Assembly: GCA_937889795.1 (NCBI GenBank)
Contig: CALBZH010000187.1
Span: 1 to 8,409 of the forward strand
Source of the DNA: an uncultured Syntrophobacteraceae bacterium
GTDB taxonomy: Bacteria; Desulfobacterota; Syntrophobacteria; Syntrophobacterales; Syntrophobacteraceae
Direction of reading: 5' to 3'
DNA length: 8,409 nucleotides
This document shows, in pieces, positions 6,401-8,409 of this stretch. The stretch's first letter is position 1. The number at the start of each line of letters is the position of its first letter. The notes beneath the pieces were generated by a model. That model was not told the DNA's origin. It did not search any database and saw nothing but the letters and a program-made list of their open reading frames with translations. The translations under genes were made by a program, and so were the position numbers.

Positions 6401-6775
6401 TTCCTCGGGCGAGAGTCCGTGCTTGGCCAAAGACGGCAGTCCGGCCTTGGCCGCGAGGAAATCGCGGGCATGCTGATGGCTCTCCGGCATGGGGCCGGAC
6501 TGGCCCCGCGTCACCCGGCCCGACTGGATGAACTCCACGAGCTGGAGCACGTCGCCGCCGACGCCGCAGCCGAAGCAATACCAACCTTGCTTGTCGAGCA
6601 TGACATGAAGGGACCGGTGCGACTGGCTGCTGTGGTTCGGGCAGTCGCATTGGAGCAGGCGGTCGGATTCATGCAGGACGTGAGCGCCGAGCAGTTCCCG
6701 CGCGACCATACCGATGTCGACCTCGGTGATCCGCCGGTAATACTCCCTCACGTTGTCCTGACGTTCGAATGCCAT
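3455..6775 (-). CDS. CHC2/TOPRIM DNA primase fused to a P-loop ATPase (primase-helicase)
   Basis: A 1106-residue replication protein that probably makes RNA primers and unwinds or translocates on DNA. Residues 43-81 are a DnaG-type CHC2 zinc finger: Cys45-x2-His48, then Cys67-x2-Cys70 in YCFGCGVGGDVLQLVEF. Residues about 225-275 resemble the primase core before TOPRIM (RRIVFPYWSRGRVVFLIGR). TOPRIM follows, with Glu300-Gly301 (LIITEGVTDCISLMEHG), Asp346 (YVCQDNEISQAG) and a late acidic pair at 429-432 (IDVNDYF). A charged, coiled-coil-like linker covers 515-540. The C-terminal half has Walker A GPAGSGKTT (759-767), Walker B PLIVLDNIE (798-806, Asp803) and a probable sensor NTTG (848-851), as in AAA+/superfamily-3-like helicases. 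The last 200 residues are unassigned. ATG at 6775 has GGAG five bases upstream. The gene follows the RecD2-like gene after a 29-base gap, indicating an operon. DnaG itself is about 600 residues and lacks the ATPase, so this is a mobile-element primase-helicase, not host DnaG. Confidence 0.93.
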   Translation of the reverse strand: MAFERQDNVREYYRRITEVDIGMVARELLGAHVLHESDRLLQCDCPNHSSQSHRSLHVMLDKQGWYCFGCGVGGDVLQLVEFIQSGRVTRGQSGPMPESHQHARDFLAAKAGLPSLAKHGLSPEELAEAEAQRLVELRVHEVLTALAEHYHGRLKDNHEVLEWLRSKYGLSVETVDRLLIGYADNDGDEGIVRKLTCKERGFSPRDLAASGAFRPTNQDGLDPFFDRRIVFPYWSRGRVVFLIGRKTPWTPDKPWEQGKYKKLPVHDENTRKHIAPCIDNSHLYNEDCLLADPERLIITEGVTDCISLMEHGFPAVSPVTVRIREADWERLLPRLRNVKTVYVCQDNEISQAGLNGALKTAAVLSEHRIQTRLALLPLDERRENARRELRERFGLDAAVGARELTKRLDGRTPDEICEAERLLSEAKIDVNDYFVAGHSAQDFEELLAKAETPLEFGISHLPTDVSEEERNRLLEPILREAAYLSPLEQNRHLKLIQERFGKTGLSLATLRDQVRAVQKEQRCQARQERKREKRSSDASPGSCRARIEEVLLATEEERGSPDFTLAAEAAYEWFAAHGARFFRTPQGEPFMFFEDTILWMDTPDRGRKRLYASLMYKHTGMVQTTGGGRTFYEVLSNLAVERGQVREHFSWLHTDVARETVYFNLNNTDHEIAKITPEGVEILKNGGNADGIILDGSRKMAPIRFLADADPAEADRLLVELLLDNLTCAPGDRVLILSWLSCFLLIDFAGTRPMTRFEGPAGSGKTTASKLISALLYGEPQQKKSTDAANYTDGSQNPLIVLDNIEVKQMTEDLTTFILTSITGIAKEKRKSGTDTETVIERTKCLLNTTGIEPLGGELAEILSRSFIIRFDMDEQASDCFLEAKILAALREHRDLIVSSLMKRTSHLLAMLRAGAQEKVMRLLHRSLGNHSKRRCNDYLSLMYLMMLAGEQEEVIDRALEELHPQFVGRIATLNNVSLETARESNPIATCLAALFKAYRHALEADRESTALNVAKTNKAAFLERYQLDFRNETTVEGALARDLFVAVKRLSKDFGLSFSMNSVQQFAQRFSNDLDTIRQAGFEIAVNRSEHSVRRTATYDITFLV

Positions 6776-6780
6776 GCGCG

Positions 6781-6784
6781 CTCC
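6781..6784 (-). promoter_or_regulatory. Ribosome binding site of the primase-helicase gene
   Basis: On the minus strand GGAG lies five bases before the ATG at 6775, inside the 29-base gap after the RecD2-like stop codon. A second GGAG lies five bases further upstream (6786-6789). This supports the ATG start and independent loading of ribosomes within a shared message. Confidence 0.6.
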
Positions 6785-6804
6785 GCTCCAAGAATGTCCA
6801 TTCG

Positions 6805-8409
6805 CTACCGACCGGTCGTCGCGGGAACACGGGATTCCTCAAGGCGACCTGCATCCAGCAGGAGGGAGAGGAACGTTCGGCGGTCGTCCTGTTTCCGCTT
6901 TCTGGCGCAGTTCGAGATGCCCCAGCGGTCCCCGACGAGGACCGTCGTCTGTCTGGCCCGCGTGACGCCGGTGTAGAGAAGGTTCCGGTGGTGCATGAAG
7001 GAGTGGGCCTTGTGGACCACCACCACGGCGCATGGAAACTCGGAGCCCTGGGCCTTGTGGATCGTCAGGGCATAGGCGAGTTGGATGTCCTGCAGGTTGG
7101 GTGAACCGGCCTCTATCTCCACCGGGATGCCGTCGAAGTCCACGCTCAGGGAACCGTCTCGGCCGACGTGGAGCACCACGCCCATCGCGCCGTTCATGAC
7201 GCCGATCTCGTAGTTGTTCCGGGTCTGGATGACCTTGTCGTGCACGAGAAACTTGGGCCTGCGGCCCGGAGGCGTCGGGGGCGCTTCGACATTCCAGAGT
7301 CTGCGCTGCACCAGACGTTGAAGCTCGCAGTTGAGATCGCGTGTTCCCAGCGGTCCCTTGTGGGTCGGGGTCAGAAGCTGGACATCGGTCAACAGGTCGA
7401 ACCCGAGGCGTTCCACGAGCACATTTTCGAAGAGGTCCAGTACGAACCGCTGCGCGTCCCATTGATCGGTGAACTGATCCACGACGTACCAGGCGCGGCG
7501 GCCGGAGGGTTCGGCGTCGCTCGTCTTGCGGACCTCGCCGTTCAAGACGGCGATGCTGTTCTCCTTCAGGATGCCGGCCTGCCGTACCACCTGGTCGAGG
7601 AGCACCGTGGGAACCATCCGCGACTGAACCAGGTCCCGCAACAGATTGCCCGGTCCGACGGGAGGCAGTTGGTTGTGGTCTCCAACCAGCACCACGGCGG
7701 TCCGCTCGAGGTCGATGCTCTGAAAGAGGTGCCAGGCCAGGGGCACATCCACCATCGAGACCTCGTCGACGATGATCACGTCGGCGTCGATGGGATCGTC
7801 CGGTCCCCGGGCGTAGTCTTTGCCGTTGAAACCCAGCAGCCGGTGGATCGTACCCGCTTGATGGCCGACGACCTGTTCGAGGCGTTTGGCGGCCTTGCCC
7901 GTGGGCGCGGCCAGGATGACGCGCAGTCCCTGTTCCTCGTAAACGCCGGTGATGGCGGATACGGTGAAGGTCTTGCCGCTGCCCGCTCCGCCGGAGATGA
8001 GCGAAATCGAATGACGAAGTGCGGTGACGGCGGCCTGCCGCTGACCCGCGTTGATCTGCGGCGCGGTTTCCGCGACCATGTCGGAAAGCCGGTCTCGGTC
8101 GGGAAAATGCGGGTTGGGCGCTCCGCCGTTCCGGAAGACCTTTGCCAGGTCCTCCTCCATTGCACGGATTTCAGGTTTGGCGACGATGAACCTCCCGCCG
8201 TGGGAGACGCAGACCAGGGCTTTCTCGTCGATAAGCCGGTCAAGCGCCTGCTCGATACGGTCGCGGCTGTCGAGAACGTCCATGACCAGCAGCACGTTGG
8301 CTTGATCGACCAACTCCTCGAATTCGATCCAGCAGTCGCCTTGATCCAGTGATTCGTTCACGCAGTGGAGAACACCAGCCCGGATACGCGCAGGGTCGTC
8401 TTTGACGGT
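6805..8409 (-). CDS. RecD2-like superfamily 1 DNA helicase (5' end beyond window)
   Basis: ATP-driven 5'-3' DNA helicase of the RecD/TraA superfamily 1B. The frame stays open to the right edge: 16 codons before the GTG at 8361 read DDPARIRAGVLHCVNESL, which matches RecD2 proteins just after their helix-hairpin-helix region. The gene is therefore cut by the window, and 534 of perhaps 700-750 residues are visible. Numbered from the GTG at 8361, the motifs are Q-motif INAGQRQA (103-110), Walker A GGAGSGKT (124-131), motif Ia APTGKAAKR (152-160), motif II IIVDEVSM (196-203), motif III GDHNQLPPV (227-235), motif V AYALTIHKAQGSEF (429-442) and motif VI LLYTGVTRAR (461-470). No RecB/RecC partner is in view, in line with stand-alone RecD2. 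It leads into the primase-helicase gene and probably serves element replication or recombination. A relaxase-linked TraI helicase is less likely because the N-terminal part looks like RecD2. Confidence 0.93.
   Translation of the reverse strand, partial: TVKDDPARIRAGVLHCVNESLDQGDCWIEFEELVDQANVLLVMDVLDSRDRIEQALDRLIDEKALVCVSHGGRFIVAKPEIRAMEEDLAKVFRNGGAPNPHFPDRDRLSDMVAETAPQINAGQRQAAVTALRHSISLISGGAGSGKTFTVSAITGVYEEQGLRVILAAPTGKAAKRLEQVVGHQAGTIHRLLGFNGKDYARGPDDPIDADVIIVDEVSMVDVPLAWHLFQSIDLERTAVVLVGDHNQLPPVGPGNLLRDLVQSRMVPTVLLDQVVRQAGILKENSIAVLNGEVRKTSDAEPSGRRAWYVVDQFTDQWDAQRFVLDLFENVLVERLGFDLLTDVQLLTPTHKGPLGTRDLNCELQRLVQRRLWNVEAPPTPPGRRPKFLVHDKVIQTRNNYEIGVMNGAMGVVLHVGRDGSLSVDFDGIPVEIEAGSPNLQDIQLAYALTIHKAQGSEFPCAVVVVHKAHSFMHHRNLLYTGVTRARQTTVLVGDRWGISNCARKRKQDDRRTFLSLLLDAGRLEESRVPATTGR

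Noticed and set aside
5222..6976. Long plus-strand open frame of 584 codons
   Set aside because: It is fully antisense to the primase-helicase, whose zinc finger, TOPRIM and Walker motifs are unmistakable. Its own translation has no recognisable motif. High GC third positions commonly keep the opposite frame open.
7168..8352. Long plus-strand open frame of 394 codons
   Set aside because: It is antisense to the RecD2-like helicase, which carries all SF1 motifs. The product shows no domain and is rich in His, Val and Gly as expected for a shadow frame.

Overview
The window looks like the edge of a draft-assembly contig from a high-GC bacterium (clearly above 60% GC in the genes by eye, with strong G/C preference at third codon positions). 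It carries the replication module of a mobile element (plasmid, phage-like or integrative). A proteobacterial host of the Desulfobacterota type is my guess from gene style only; nothing here fixes the taxon. The first 48 bases are not biological: they match the Illumina P5/TruSeq universal adapter without a mismatch. Real sequence begins at about 49, inside the first codons of a tyrosine recombinase.

Layout. On the plus strand, 49-990 is a XerC/XerD-type tyrosine recombinase that has lost only its extreme N-terminus to the adapter junction. A hairpin with a short T-tract (1004-1040) follows it. The 311-base gap to the next gene holds a 34-bp palindromic site (1197-1230). It has the architecture of a Xer/dif core: two 14-bp arms matching at 12 of 14 positions around a 6-bp centre, with TTAT next to the centre. 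A half-copy lies at 1292-1300. Everything else is on the minus strand and points toward the recombinase. Read in transcription order it is: a RecD2-like helicase (running off the right end), a 1106-residue CHC2/TOPRIM primase fused to a P-loop ATPase, a 417-base non-coding region, an unknown 285-aa protein, an 88-aa helix-turn-helix protein whose start overlaps the previous stop by ATGA, and a 176-aa protein with the GNQN..HG motif seen in phage terminase small subunits and similar phage proteins.

The most striking non-coding signal is at 3108-3428. There, ten exact copies and one near-copy of TGCGAAGG lie in both orientations, with a perfect 20-bp palindrome (3409-3428), a perfect 16-bp inverted repeat (3108-3123 / 3335-3350) and an AT-rich stretch of about 32% GC between them. 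Beside a primase-helicase gene this is what an iteron-type replication origin or a multi-operator control region looks like. I infer an element with its own replication start (iterons, primase-helicase, RecD-like helicase) and its own site-specific recombinase with an adjacent dif-like target. This combination is the candidate system worth following. The origin and the recombination site are both inferred from sequence pattern only.
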